This document shows positions 15,056-29,141 of a stretch of DNA of 64,000 bases, in pieces. The stretch's first letter is position 1; every line of letters begins with the position of its first letter. This DNA comes from Chrysomallon squamiferum (Eukaryota > Mollusca > Gastropoda > Neomphalida > Peltospiridae): NCBI GenBank assembly GCA_012295275.1, contig CM022669.1:17001172-17065171 (forward strand), read 5' to 3'. The notes under the pieces are model-generated. The model did not search any database, had not been told where the DNA came from, and saw nothing but the letters and a program-made list of their open reading frames with translations. A program made the position numbers and the translations under genes.

Positions 15056-15131
15056 ATTATATATGTATGTGCATGTATGTACGTATATATACTTATATAT
15101 ATACGTACATACATGCACATACATATATAAT
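15056..15131. other. Perfect inverted repeat, 36-bp arms with a 4-base loop
   Basis: Positions 15056-15091 are exactly complementary to 15096-15131, leaving the loop CTTA. The arm includes GTATGTGCATGTATGTACGT, so it is not simple (TA)n. Either strand could form an uninterrupted 36-bp hairpin, or the DNA could extrude as a cruciform. It may have arisen by inverted duplication of a TATG-type microsatellite. Confidence 0.95.
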
Positions 15132-15299
15132 TTAACAAGCAGAACAGTTCTGCTTTGAAAGACACAAAAGAATAATAAAAATAACTGCACAGAATAAGAA
15201 GGATTCACAAATTAATGAACCATTCAGTACAGTTTTATTTTGAAAAGGTTTATAATCGTAAACACGTGAACACCTGTAAGAGTGCATTATTGTGATCAC

Positions 15300-15425
15300 C
15301 AAAAACAATTTGTGTTATTTGCCAATAACAGTATGTTCCATTTCCACTGGGAGTATTTGAACCCAGATCCTTTGTGCTTGGTATAAGTAATTGATTACAG
15401 AAAAAAAAAATCTATCAACAGATTT
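15300..15425 (-). mobile_element. Possible tRNA-derived SINE fragment
   Basis: On the minus strand the sequence reads CAAGCACAAAGGATCTGGG and then TTCAAATACTCCCAGTGG. It resembles the anticodon-arm to T-arm part of a tRNA with a B-box-like GGGTTCAAATAC. There is no convincing A box and no intact cloverleaf, so it is more likely a decayed SINE than a tRNA gene. Confidence 0.4.
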
Positions 15426-15596
15426 TTAGATTAAATACTGTTTGTACAGCCCTTCTGCAAATAACATTCAATGACCTATTAATATAAATAATTAATTCAA
15501 AAAAATCTGAAGCCAGTGGTTAAAAAGATCATAATTGATAGATGTGTTTGTGTCTTATATCAAATTTCATGTAGTAAGGAATAGAATGAATAATGA

Positions 15597-15805
15597 ATGA
15601 AGTAATGAATGGATGGGTGGATGGATGGATGGATGGATGAATGAATGAATGAATGAATGAATAAGTTAATGAATAAATGATACTGACTGACTTAATTGGT
15701 TGAGTAACTGAATGAAAGAATGGATGAATGAAGTAGACAGTTTAAATGAATAATGAATGAATAAACTGACTGACTGAGAGAATGAATGAATGAATTTCTG
15801 AATGC
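15597..15805. repeat. (GGAT)n/(GAAT)n tetranucleotide repeat
   Basis: GGATGGAT passes into GAATGAAT units between 15605 and 15665, with scattered GAATGAAT copies to about 15800. Confidence 0.9.
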
Positions 15806-16761
15806 AAATTTACTGACAAAGGTTATCATTCTGAACAATGCTCTCATCATACAGAACACATTTTTAGACCAAAACAAAAATCTTTCTTTTTATTAAAGTG
15901 TATATCAGTAATTTAAACTTACCTCTTGAGTCTGACAATAATTTACAACATGTTTTAATGAAGGAAATCAGTAAATTACACATTTGAATCAGTAATTTAT
16001 GACTTTTTTCAAAGACAAACATCAGTAAATTAGGTATTTCAGACTGAGTCAGTGAATTTATGACATTTTTAAATGACAAAAATCAGTAAAATTGTCCATC
16101 CTACGTCACTTGTTAATCATAAAATGTTTTTTTTTTTTTAAATTACTTAACTCAAGCTTGTGAACAACCAAAAAAGATTTCCCTGTAACTAAAGTCTGTA
16201 CGGTATTTGCTATAATTTAACAAAACAACAATTTGTGATATTTTCTAAAGCTAAAAATCAGTAAACTATCAGCTTCTAAGCCAATTCTACAGGATGAAAG
16301 TAGTTAAATTACGTTATGACATCAGTAATGTTTTCTTGCCAGACTATGATAAAATTGTACAGGATGAAAGTAGTTAAATTACTTAGAGACATCAATAATG
16401 TTTTCTTGCCAGACTATGACAGAAATGTCAGTGTGTTTGTCCACCATGTATTGGAAAATGTCTGCCATTAGCTCTGTTAATTAAAGGTGGGTATCTGTCT
16501 ACTTCTGGCTGAAGTTCACCTCGTTTTCTTTGCATTCCTCTTTGTATGGACTAAAGACTCCCACATAAAAACATTTACATCTGCAATATAACAGTATTCT
16601 TTTCTTGTTTCCTTTTTTTTAAATTTATTTATTTATTTATTTTGTTGACTGAAATAATATTAAATTTAGAGATTGTTTGAATATTTATATCTACTAAATG
16701 CTATGAATTAAATATTTTGATTTCATTCATTTTTTCATTATATTTATGGTGTGCAAATGTG

Positions 16762-16795
<34 letters not shown>

Positions 16796-18334
16796 ATATT
16801 AATCTGTGTGATAACTTATTTGTATATAATGAATACTGTACTTTTATTTATAATCATTCTTACATTTTGTTTACACTCAAAATTTTAATACACAATATGC
16901 TTACATACACATTCACATAAAACCTGAAACTGATATTCTCATTATATTACATCCTTGCATGACACAACCAAGTTTGCCTTTATTATTATCTCAGCATATT
17001 TATGTATTATGTAAAAACTATTAAAATTTAAGCTGAAATATAAATAAAGACAGACAGAAAAAAATAAAAAAATAAAAAATAAAATGTCTGCTAGAAAACT
17101 AAAGAGAGAAGCTGTAAAATAAAATTTAATATTTTACATCCTGGTATTCCACCCCTAAGTCATTTTTTTTTTTTTTAAGGCTGAGATATAAAATATCAGA
17201 TGTTATCTTTATGCAGCCAAAGTATGTAAAGCCTCACATCTCAGATTACAACATCAGATTATCTGAAAACGTGAATGTTTTTTTTTTTTTAAATTTTTAG
17301 GTAATAATAATAATAAAATAAAATAAATAAAATAAGAAGAAGAAAAAAAGATAGTGTAATAATTTGCATATTCATCCATCTTCAATTATTTCTATTACTT
17401 CTTCAACTAGAATGTCCCAAACTTTGTTATATATTAAAATTATGATTATAAACAGGATATTTCTTTAAGACTAAAAAATCTAAATTATTGAAATACAATT
17501 ATATGGTTATTGTGTGCATGTAACAACAATATTTTTCAATCTGTAAAATTATTTTTGATGAAATTTTATAATATTTATATCAAGATAATTATTTATTAGA
17601 AAGATAGATGGATAGACAGACAGACAAATATAAAGAAATACAGAGAGATAGATATATAGAGAGCAAGAGAGAGGGAGAGAGACAGAGATTAACACATTGA
17701 AATAATCAGACAGACAGAGAGACAGATATATAGACAGACAGGTAGATAGACAGAGAGAGACTGAAAGACAGTCAGACTGACAGTCAGATAGATGGAGAGA
17801 ATCCTAAAACCAACTGATTCATATGCTCATAACCATAATAATAAATGTTAACAAATAATAAAACATAACCTACCTGCTGAGCAATGTCATTCCGTGAAAA
17901 AAACCAGTTTTCAATCACCACACAATTATGTCTGTCCTATTACTACTTCATCACATACACATGAGAAATCATTTAACAACATCAAAAATCACACACACAC
18001 CCAAACGTAATCTCATAACATTACAATGTGTATATATATATACTGATATCCAGTTGTATTAAAAAAAACACCAAGCCACAGCATTAACAGCTTTACGATT
18101 CTTGCTGTTTCTTCAACAGACCACAACCCGGATGCATGCTAAAGCCACAATTATCTGAATGATCGAGCGAGAACAAACATCCCACGCATACCCAGAGGCC
18201 TGCGGAATTGTAACATTGGACTGCAGTTAATCTGTGACAAGAATTGACAAACAGGCAAGGATGACTGTCGACTCAGTCAATGGGGTGACGCTAGCTATCG
18301 TACCCTGCTAGACTCTCACACGCGTGTGTGTATG

Positions 18335-19120
18335 TGTGGTGTAACAGTGTTATGTTCATTGCTGGGTGTCGAATACAGCAGCTATGTCATGGTGGGGTGG
18401 TGTTGTGTGTTGTGTGTTGTGGTTGTGAGGTGTCAGATATGGGGGTCTGTGTGTAGTGGGGTTTATGTGTCACCATAGAAGCTAAGTAATGTTGTGTTGT
18501 GTTGAGGTTGTGGTTGTGGTTGTAAGGTGTAAAATACAGAAGCTAACTAATGGTGAGGTGTTGTGTTGTGTTTGTTGTGTTGTGTTGAGGTTGTGGTTGT
18601 GGTTGTAAGATGTAAAATACAGAAGCTACCTAATGGTGAGGTGTTGTGTTGTGTTTGTTGTGTTGTGTTGAGGTTGTGGTTGTGGTTGTAAGGTGTAAAA
18701 TACAGAAGCTAACTAATGGTGAGGTGTTGTGTTGTGTTTGTTGTGTTGTGTTGAGGTTGTGGTTGTGGTTGTAAGATGTAAAATACAGAAGCTACCTAAT
18801 GGTGAGGTGTTGTGTTGTGTTTGTTGTGTTGTGTGTTGTGTTTGTGGTTGTAAGGTGTTAAATACAAAAGTTATGTAATGTGAGCTGTTGTGTTTTGTTG
18901 CATTGTGTATTGTGATTGTGTTTTATGGTTGTAAGGTGTTAAATACAGGAGCTAAGTAATGGTGGGGTGTTTATTGTGTTTGTTGTGTGTTGCATGTTGT
19001 GGTTGCAAGGTGTTAAATACAAATGTTATGTAATGGTTGGTGGTGGTTGTTGTGTTGTGGTTTTGTGCTGGATTATTTGTGTTGTGTTGTGTTGTGTTTG
19101 TGTGTTGTATGCTGTTTATT
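18335..19120. repeat. 83-bp G/T-rich minisatellite with alternating unit types
   Basis: TAAGGTG/TAAGATG anchors lie at 18523, 18606, 18689 and 18772, exactly 83 bp apart. Units 1 and 3 carry AAGGTG and CTAACTAATG; units 2 and 4 carry AAGATG and CTACCTAATG. The array thus amplified as a 166-bp dimer. Diverged copies (79-81 bp) continue to about 19120 and left to about 18335. One strand is almost C-free (TTGTG-rich). Confidence 0.92.
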
Positions 19121-20494
19121 TGTTGGTGTAATATTATACAGCGGTTTTATGATTAAGTTGCTGTCTAAGGTTAGAATGTTAGTAAATCAAGCTGATATTT
19201 TTTATACTTGTTTCATGGACATTTTATACCTTTTAAGGCATTGATATCATCTTTTTTGTAATTCTTGTTTATGTATTAGATTATTTACTTACTTAGTTAT
19301 TTCTTATTTATTTATTTATTTATTTAATATATTTACTTTCTTTGCTTACTTGTTTGTTATTTGTGTGCAGTAATTTTTTTTTAGGTTATTATTTCTTTCT
19401 TATATGTCTCTAAAATGTTTCATGAAAATATAAGTAAATCACAGTTAGTGACATGGAAATCAGGATAAATAATTACAGTCACAGTTTAATTATATGAAAA
19501 TCACAAAGGTAACTTTGAAATGACAATAAATAATCGAGGAATCATAATAAAATAATAATGAAGAAATAATGAAAAAAATAACAATATGGCAGTCAGAGCA
19601 TATAAAATAATAACAACATAATAAATTTTAAAAACCTTGTAAAAATATATCTAAGCTCACCTGTGTTTTCAAACAATAACTGTTCAAAAAAATAAAAAAT
19701 AAAATAAAAAGTAAAACTACAACAAACAGATTTTTAAAATATTAAAATATTAATTTAAAAAAAAACAAATAAAGGATATTTTAAAAAAAATACAACAGAA
19801 TCACCTGTAACAGTCTTCTCTAAGAATTTCTAACAAAACACCACTTCAAAAATATCCTTCAGATTTTCACATCCATTAACATTCATAACAGGCAAAAAAA
19901 AATAACAACAAAAAAACCCTCCTTAAAATAATATTGAAAAAAATCATCTCTACACAATATGATTAAACTAGAATCCAATGTTAGGACAAAGGTACCTCCA
20001 GAAAAAACAATAAAAAAATAAAGTTGAGAAAGAGAGAGACAACAAATTTGAATCCAAGGACATTGTTGTGTGTTTTTAACACATAAATGACAAAGTTAAC
20101 ATGAGATTGCCACTATTTACAGACAAGACACAAACAAGAAAAAACCCTCACTACAACTACTGAAAGCTGATAATTCAGGTTTGTTGAAATTTTGCAAGGT
20201 TCAATACTGAGGAGAAGTTTGGGAGGTCAGTATCAAAACAGAATTTCAGAGATAATAAATTATCCTTGTTATGATAAATTAAATTTTTAAAGACTTATTT
20301 TTGAAGTTTTAAAGTATTCCCTTTTGATAATATGAAATAATGGGCAGTTCAGGTTTAGTTTATTTCCGAACTGTTGTTTAATTTTCAATTGGCTATCAGT
20401 CTTTGCTAATAATAAAGTAGTTCAATAAAATAACATTTTCATAATGATGTAAGAAGGGTGATATTTTTGCTTTTTGTTATTATTATACTACTAA

Positions 20495-20497
20495 TTA

Positions 20498-20544
<47 letters not shown>

Positions 20545-20572
20545 CATCATTATCATTATTATTATTTTAATT
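20495..20572. repeat. (ATT)n triplet repeat
   Basis: Over 20 ATT triplets, with TCATCATTATCATT interruptions near the right end. Confidence 0.95.
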
Positions 20573-21879
20573 AATAGCAACATAAAACAAATATTCCTGA
20601 TAGACTGAGTATATAATTTGCAACATTAACAATTTGCCACTAATATCTTTATGATTCCATGTTTAAACTGACATCATGAAAATATAAAATAATATGCCTC
20701 TTAGATCCTCAAAAGCTTGTTAATATTTACATAAACATTATTTCTAGCAAATCTGGTCCAACAAATTTGTTAAAAAAATCAATCATTTGATAGTTCACAA
20801 AATGGATTTTTGTTTATTTCTGCTCTTACAGCAATAAATACATTTCAATCGTTTTTTTTTTTTTTTAATTTTTTTTTTTTAATTATTTTTAAATTAAATT
20901 ATTTTAATATTATAAAATAATAATAATAATAATAAAAAATAAAAATTTAACAGGACAATATCATTTATTTATTTTTTATTTTTCAAACTGATAGAATGAA
21001 GCAGACGTAGAACACCCACAGTTTGTCTCCAGGTGAACGTGATGGAAAACAAAGATTCATGACATTCTGTAGACAGTGTGTCGTATTTAGCTTCATGCTC
21101 TAAAAGAGACAGGCTGAGGTTGATGATCTGCAGTTTCATTGATCTGCTTTCACCATTCCGACTTACTGGAGATCCAACTCTATCACTTTAATGGTTATGA
21201 TAAAGTTATAATTTAAAAAAAAAAAAAATTTCTCTGTTTTGATAGTAAAGGAGCCCAGCTATTTTATATTAACAGTTATAGCATTTGTTGGGTTTTTTTT
21301 CACTTTTTTTTTTTTGTTTTTTGTTGGTTTTTTTTGTTTGTTTTCCCATTATGATTGTTTTGGTAATCCAACTCAATTATATTTTAAAATTTGTTTTTCC
21401 CATTCTTAAAGTATTGGATATCTAATTCTATTATTTTAATGATTATAATAATTTTTTAAAGACTTTTATATATATACTGATAATATTGGCGACGCAACTA
21501 TATTATATAAATAATATTATTTTCAAATATTTTTTCAAAAAAAAAAAAAAATTAAAATTATTAACTGCATTCAAAAACTTGCCTATAAATTACAAATGTC
21601 CACCTCCCAGTCCAGATCTTAGTACAAAAAGTTTAAGCAATAAGTTATCTGTTTCAAGGAAAAACAACTCCAAGTTGAGTTTATTTTCTGAAACTAATCT
21701 GACTAAAATACTTATCTGTATCAAATCCCTCTTCCCTTGTCGTCTTTCACTCTCTTTCTGTTTTTCTTCTTTTCTTGTTATTTCTCCTACTTTCTCTCTT
21801 TCATTTTCTCTGTTACTCTTTATCTTTCTCTCCTTTTTATTCTAGTTCTCTTCTTCTCTTTATTATATTTTATACACTC

Positions 21880-21950
21880 CTCACTTTCTCTCTCTCTCTC
21901 TCTCTCTCCCTCTCTCTCCCCCTCCCTCCCTCTGTCTATCTCTCTCTCTT

Positions 21951-22019
<69 letters not shown>

Positions 22020-22020
22020 T
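21880..22020. repeat. (TC)n microsatellite near the exon-10 donor
   Basis: About 140 bp of mostly TC dinucleotides with CCCTCCCT interruptions, 350 bp beyond the 22359 donor. The plus-strand Leu/Ser-rich frames over it are artefacts. Confidence 0.95.
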
Positions 22021-22359
22021 TCTGTCTGTCTTTTATGTTCTTTGCATCTATATATTTCTATCTTTCAGTATATCCTTCTTATTTATTCTCATGTATTTTT
22101 TCTCATGTCTGCATCTTAGTATCTCTCACTTTATAATTCCACAAAGATTCCTGATTTGTTTTTCAGAATCTTATAAAAATTATATATGATAGGTTTTGTT
22201 ATAATTCTGTTGCACAGATCAAAAAAAAAAATAATAAAAAAAATTAACAAATAAAACATTTTTCAGAATGTTATACAAATTTATATACCCAATGAGTTTC
22301 ATAATAATTCTATTGTAATGGATTATAAGGAAAACAATGCACACAAATAAAACATTTAC

Positions 22360-23469
22360 CTGATAAAGATGTCTGGTTGCTCCATAGCTTGGTACAACAC
22401 TAAGTCCAAGATTCTCACTGGCATTTTTCTGCAAGGTCACCTCGTGAATCGTATATCCTTCTTCACAATCGGAATCATCGGCATCAGAATTGGAAACTGG
22501 GGAACGTATTCCATTTGTGTCTGCTCTGTCGACCTTTGTGTCTCCAAGGCAACCCGAATAGTCAAACTGTTTTTCCCACTGAGCGGTCAGCTTCTTTTCC
22601 CGAGCTTGCATTTTCTGCTTGAAGGTTAATTGTAGCTGCTGCTGCAGTCGTGGCTGTTGCTTCTGCTGCTGCTTCACTCTCTTGATGTTGAGCATGATCT
22701 GCAGTGGCATCTCCTGGATTACTGACACGCATTCGTCGTGAGTCAGGTTGTGCAGGACTATTCCGTTGATTTCCAGGATGCTGTCGCCAACCCTGATGCC
22801 TTTCCTGAAAGCAACGCTGTCCTCAGCAACGTCCTTGACAACCACAGACTTTATAGGTTCGCTGCTGTACCTCTCCCCTTCCACGGCGAAAATAAGGCCG
22901 AGATTTTCTCCAGGAAGCCTGTTCAAAACCAGTTCATCTACTGATCCGGTCGAGCACGAATTAGCTGTCGAGCTTTCGAGAAGTATTTTTTCGTATTTTC
23001 TGCTGATTCCCGATTTTATCGGAGATGTGTCAGAACCGGTGTCGGTGTCGGTGTTGCTGTTGCTGTCACAGCTCGAAGCCTCTGACGAAACAGCGGTGCT
23101 CAGGTGCGAATTGCGCTCCACTCGTTTCTTCAGAGAATGGTCATTTTTGTCCGGTTCCAACAGCCAGGTCTGCGGCTCATTCTGCTTCGGTTTTGCCCCT
23201 GAATCTTTCTTCACTCCAATCCGCGGAGAGTACAGAGCCCGCCGAGCGAATGTGTTCCATTCCACGTCTGAGAAGTCTGTGTCAGAATCCATCCTGAGAG
23301 TGCTGCAGGCAAGTTCCTTGAGAGGTGGAGGAGTTTTAGGCGAGGTCAGTGAAGTGGCTGCTGCTGCTGCTGCTGTTGTTGCTGTTGCTGTTGCTGATCC
23401 TTCTGAATTGTCAGGCCTTTGTTCTGGGGTGTGTTGTATTGACCAGGGGTCATTTGGATCTGAAGGATT
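22360..23469 (-). CDS. Exon 10 in view: linker, complete PDZ domain, Gln-rich segment and start of a further PDZ
   Basis: This 1,110-bp exon (370 codons) is in phase 0 at both ends, with acceptor TTTTATTACAG and donor TATCAG|GTAAAT. It starts NPSDPNDPWSIQHTPEQ and has a short Thr/Ala tract (TATATTAAAAAATS) coded by a GCA/ACA repeat. A Ser/acidic linker includes SDTDFSDVEW and a Thr-Asp-rich run. A complete PDZ then runs from about DELVLNRLPGENLGLIFAVE to EMPLQIMLNIKR, with RVGDSILEINGIVLHNLTHD in the middle. A Gln-rich basic segment follows (KQQQKQQPRLQQQLQL, then KQKMQAREKKLTAQWEKQF), probably helical. The end, HEVTLQKNASENLGLSVVPS and GATRHLYQ, is the first half of another PDZ. Its second half must lie in exons left of the window. 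The antisense frame is also open for 248 codons, but its protein has no domain signature. Confidence 0.92.
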
Positions 23470-24319
23470 CTGTAATAAAACGAATTTTAATTAATTTTTT
23501 AAAATGCTTTTAAAACACGTGTGAGTGAATTATGCTAACTTAAAGAATTAAAATAAAACCAAGTTTAAGGATGAGTTAAAAACAATGAATAACTTATACA
23601 ATCATAAAGAATTTGTATAAATGATTTTTTTTTTTTTTTTTTTTTAATATAAAAATTTCTGACATAATCAGATATATTTATTTTACAAGATGATGTGGAT
23701 TTCTAGGTTCTGTGCAACAAAACATACTTCAGGAAAAAAAAAATTTCTTTTATTACAGTGAACAAAATTAACATGGTTTCTCCATCACAAAAATTCTGTA
23801 GATTTTCCTGACATCAGGGTTTCAACACAGAACTAGGGCAAAATGAAAAGAGGAAAAAAAAAAAAAAACCCACAAGAGCATAATAATAAAATAATAAATA
23901 AAAACTACCATCTACAAATGATTGATTACAGCTTTATCAACACATGATATAATTTTATATTAGTCATCAGTGAGTGTTAAATATTAATTTTGTAAATAAC
24001 AAATCAGCTTTTTAAAACTATCTGCAGCATTTGTTTTGTGTAAAGATTTTACTGAAAATGTTTGTTAAGTTTGCGAGTACTTCAAATTACTTATTTTGCT
24101 TGTTTTTCAGGCTGTTAATGGCAAAATGTTGTTCTGCAGTCTGGTGCCAGTTAACATAATAAAAGCCCAATCAGAGGTGTGTTAGATAATAACAGTAGTA
24201 TTGAATATCATTACAGCAATTTCCTTCTTTGTGGGACATTAGACATGTGTTACCTGAAATCTGTGTTTACCTTGTTCCATGTGTTAGTAGAAATGTTATC
24301 TCACTTATAATCTAACAGT

Positions 24320-24535
24320 TAAAATGTATGTATGTGTGTATGTGTGTGTATGTGTATGTATGTGTATATGTGTGTGTATGTGTTTGTATGAATGTGTGTG
24401 TATGTATGTAGGTACGCATGTAAGTATTCATATATCATCTGACTGTATGTATGTCAGGCCTACATACACACATACATACACAAATATACACACACAGATA
24501 CACACACATGTATATATGTGTGTATGTGTATATAA
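24320..24535. repeat. Facing (TATG)n and (CATA)n blocks
   Basis: GTATGTGTATGTGTGTATG-type sequence (24324-24420) is followed at 24467-24515 by the complementary CATACACACATACATAC type. The two blocks could pair imperfectly as a long hairpin. Confidence 0.8.
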
Positions 24536-25934
24536 ATATATATTCATCTTTACCTGTATACAAACCCTCACACTCATACATAGACAGACACAACAAGCAT
24601 TTCTTTAAAATTTTGAATTTATACATTAATTATCATTAACTGAAATCCTGTACATTCCTTCTAACCATCCAATACACATACAAAATAACAATACACAAAA
24701 AAAGGCAAACAAATCTACATTATAAAAACAGTAAACAAACATCTATACAAGAAGGTAAAAAAACCAAAAAACAAACAAACAGCATAAACTTGTATGTTGC
24801 TCATCTATCATCCACTACATACAAACACACTAAAAAAGAAGTAAACAAATTTCCATTAAAAAAAAGGAAAACAAAAAACCACAAACCTATACATTCCTTC
24901 TAAAAGATCAAATAACCACATAAAATCAGCATAAAAACACACCCCACCCGAACTGTCATTCAGTACACAAAAACAAAACAGTCATAAATATATAAAAAAA
25001 AAACATCTCCATTCAAAAAACTATAAAAATTTCAATGTAGAAAGTAAAAACAAAATTACAAATCTTCATATTCTCTTATCATCCAATACAAACATAAAAA
25101 CAACATATAAAATAAAATAAATAAATCTATATACAAAACAATAAAAAAAAATCTCTATACAAAAAGGTAAAAAAAAATAATTTACAAATCTGAATATTCG
25201 TCCTCTTCCATCTCTCACACACAAAAGAATATTACTCAAAAAACACAACAGTAAACCAACCAATCAGTATAAAAAAAATAAATAAAAATAAATAAAAATA
25301 CAAACCTGTATATTCTCCTACCATCCAAAACATAAACACACATTTATTAAAAAACAAACACAATACACAAAAACGTGAAGAAATCTCCATACAAAACATC
25401 ATAAACATAAAAGGTTAGAAAAGCAAAAAAACAACACCGATTATACCAATCCACACTAAGACAAACCTACAAACATCACTGCTTAAACTAGATATATGAA
25501 TTGCAAAGCTCATGAAGTATTTAAACTGCAGGTGAGTTAATTAAGGTAGTAGTTGGTTCAGTTGCAGCTAGTAGCTAACGTGGTTATCGTATATGTGTGA
25601 ATTCCGTCCTGTAGTGTGAATATTGATCTTTACGGAGAGATGAATAATAATAATAACAATTCGTTGGGTAAGGTTTTTACTCTTGTGACAGATGGTGAAG
25701 ACTGTGTTTGTGTTAACTGTGTAAGTGTGTGCATGGAAAACAGGGAAATTTGAAAATTTGAAATTAAATAAACAAAAATGGAGGCATGGGTTTGATGGAG
25801 AAAGTTAAATAGTGTGTGATGTTTGTAAATAAGAGAAGATTTTTTTCTTGAAGTATTTTTTTTTTTTTTTAATATTTGAAAATTGTAAAGAATTGTTTAT
25901 ATATGTGCAAAACCACATAAATTTATGAATTCAG

Positions 25935-25992
25935 TAAAAAAAGATATATATATATATATACATATGTGTGTGTATATATGTATGTATGTATG

Positions 25993-26059
<67 letters not shown>

Positions 26060-26112
26060 GCAAATATAGTTAGTTCACTTGCAGCTGGTATATATATATA
26101 TATATATATACA
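25935..26112. repeat. (TA)n/(TATG)n microsatellite
   Basis: TA tracts at 25942-26052 and 26090-26110 are interrupted by ATGTATGT and by a unique GTTAGTTCACTTGCAGCTGG segment. Confidence 0.93.
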
Positions 26113-28392
26113 CATATGTGTGTATAAATTTATATAAATAAACAAATAAATGAAATAAAATTTAATTAAAAATGTTACAAATTCCCAGAAAGTACAGGCA
26201 TTTTATTAAAAACAGCTGCCATAAATACAATTAAATATTGTTAATAATGCATGATTATTTTCTCTTTTTTTATTTTAATATTATAATATTTTTTTTATAG
26301 TTAAGAAGACTTAATAAATGCATGATTTTATTCTCCCTTTTTAAAAAAAAATGCAATATACATTTATAGTTTTATTTTTTTTATTATTATTTTTTTTAAA
26401 TATTAATATGATGATATTTTTTTTTTTTTTACCTTTACTTTCAAATTACCTTTCTAATTATTTAGTTTGTTTGGTCTTATTTAAATCAACAATGTATTTA
26501 CGTAGATGCTGATTTAAGTAAAAGTAAATAATTTATTAGCGGGCTTTTTTGTGTGTTTTTTTCAGTTTTAATTTTTGTTCTTTTAAAAACATAATAAGAA
26601 TTAAAAAAAATTCACAGACAAAGTTATTTAAATCAACAATGTATTTATATACATGTTGATTAAGAATAAGTAGATGATTTATTAGTGAGCTTTTCTTTTT
26701 CGGAATTAATTTTCTTTTTTTTTCTATTAAAAATGTAATAAGAATTTAAATAAAAAAATGTGGACAAAATTAAATAACACAGGATATTTGTAAATGGTGA
26801 AAGGTTACTGAAATGTGTGTGCACGTATGTGACATGATGTTGTGTTTTCCTGACAAATACTCTTGATCACCAGGTGTCACTAAAGTGACTGTGACATCAC
26901 ATGACCCTCACATGTCACAAGACAGCCATGTTTGTTTAGTGACACTAACAAACTTGTAAAATTAAGTTGATATTTGGTAAAATGTTAAAAAAAGAGAGTA
27001 ATCTTTAAATATCTTTAAAAAAAAATACATTATGCATATAACAACATACATATTATGGAGTTATGTACATAAAACGCACATACACAAACACACACATATG
27101 CACAGACAAACATAAAAATGCACAAGCCATTATTATTTATTGTAACAGATATAAAAATGTATTGAAAAGTCAAATGCTGTGATACAGGTAAATCTAAATC
27201 ATAGTAAAAAGAGAGAGATGGAGAGAGAGAAAAAAAAACACAAAATAGAAATAAAAATAAATAAATGAACAAATAAATAAATAAAAAAGTATGTAAATAA
27301 ATAAAAAAAAAATAAAAAAATAAATCAATTAATTAATAGATAGACAAATAAATTAATTAATTAATAGTTAAATAAAAAAACAAAAAAACAAACAAACAAA
27401 TGCATAAACAAATAAACAAATAAATAAATAAATAAATAACAGAACAAAACAACCTATACTTAAATATTAACATCAGAATACCTTTTTTTCACCTTTTTTT
27501 ACTTTTTTTCTCACCTGTACTTAAAAAAAAAAAAATATTACAAAGAAACTGACAGTTAAGTCTGATGATACCTGTATGCAAATGACAACCACTGTGGCTT
27601 TGAAAAAAACAACATTTCACTTTTCTTTTCCTCCAGATTATGTTACATTGGAACATGGAATCCTGTCACTGATCAAGCGATTTTCTCCTTTTCTTTTACT
27701 TTCTTTCTTGTTTTACTATTTTATCCTGGGTTTTTTTGTTAGTGTTATGTTCAGTTGGTTTATAAATATGCGTATCTTTGTTGTGGTATTTATCCTAGGT
27801 TATCTGAGGTATTTAAAAAAAAAAATAGGTTTGATAACATCTTGTGAGCCAAATTTATGTCCTTGTTTTTTATTTGTGTATGTGTTTGTTGGGTTTTGTG
27901 GGGTTTCTGTTTTTAATTTTTTTTAAATCACATGATATTTATACCAGATTATGTAGGTAAAATAAAAAAGCATTAATAATTCTGTAAACCTAGTTTTATA
28001 TATCTGTCACAATTCTGCAGTGAACACAAAAAGTGAACTGACATATCTCATGCATTAAGATGTCACAAGGAGAGTTCAAAACTCCAGTGCAAAACCTTTT
28101 ACAGTTGTTTTTTAATAAATAAATGTATAAAATAAACAGTTTTCTTCTTTAACACTGTTAAAAATTACAGGTAAGAATATTTTTGCCACTGCATAACAAG
28201 AACAACAGTAACAATAAAAAGAAGAAGAAGAAGAAGATAATAATTATTAGGAACATTAAGATGAAGAAGATGATGGTGATAAGGATGATGATGAAGATGA
28301 AGAAGATAATGATGAGTATGATGATGATATTGAAGAAAAAGAAGAAAAAATTCAAAAAAATTCAAACATCTCCAAACTGTATTGTAAACACC

Positions 28393-29141
<749 letters not shown>

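Noticed and set aside
18360-18900. Telomere-like repeat
   Set aside because: TTGTG/GGTTGTGG is G/T-rich, but there are no TTAGGG units and the array has an 83-bp period.
22748-23494. 248-codon plus-strand frame
   Set aside because: It is the antisense of the PDZ-containing exon 10; the minus frame has an intact PDZ and matching splice sites, the plus frame has no domain.
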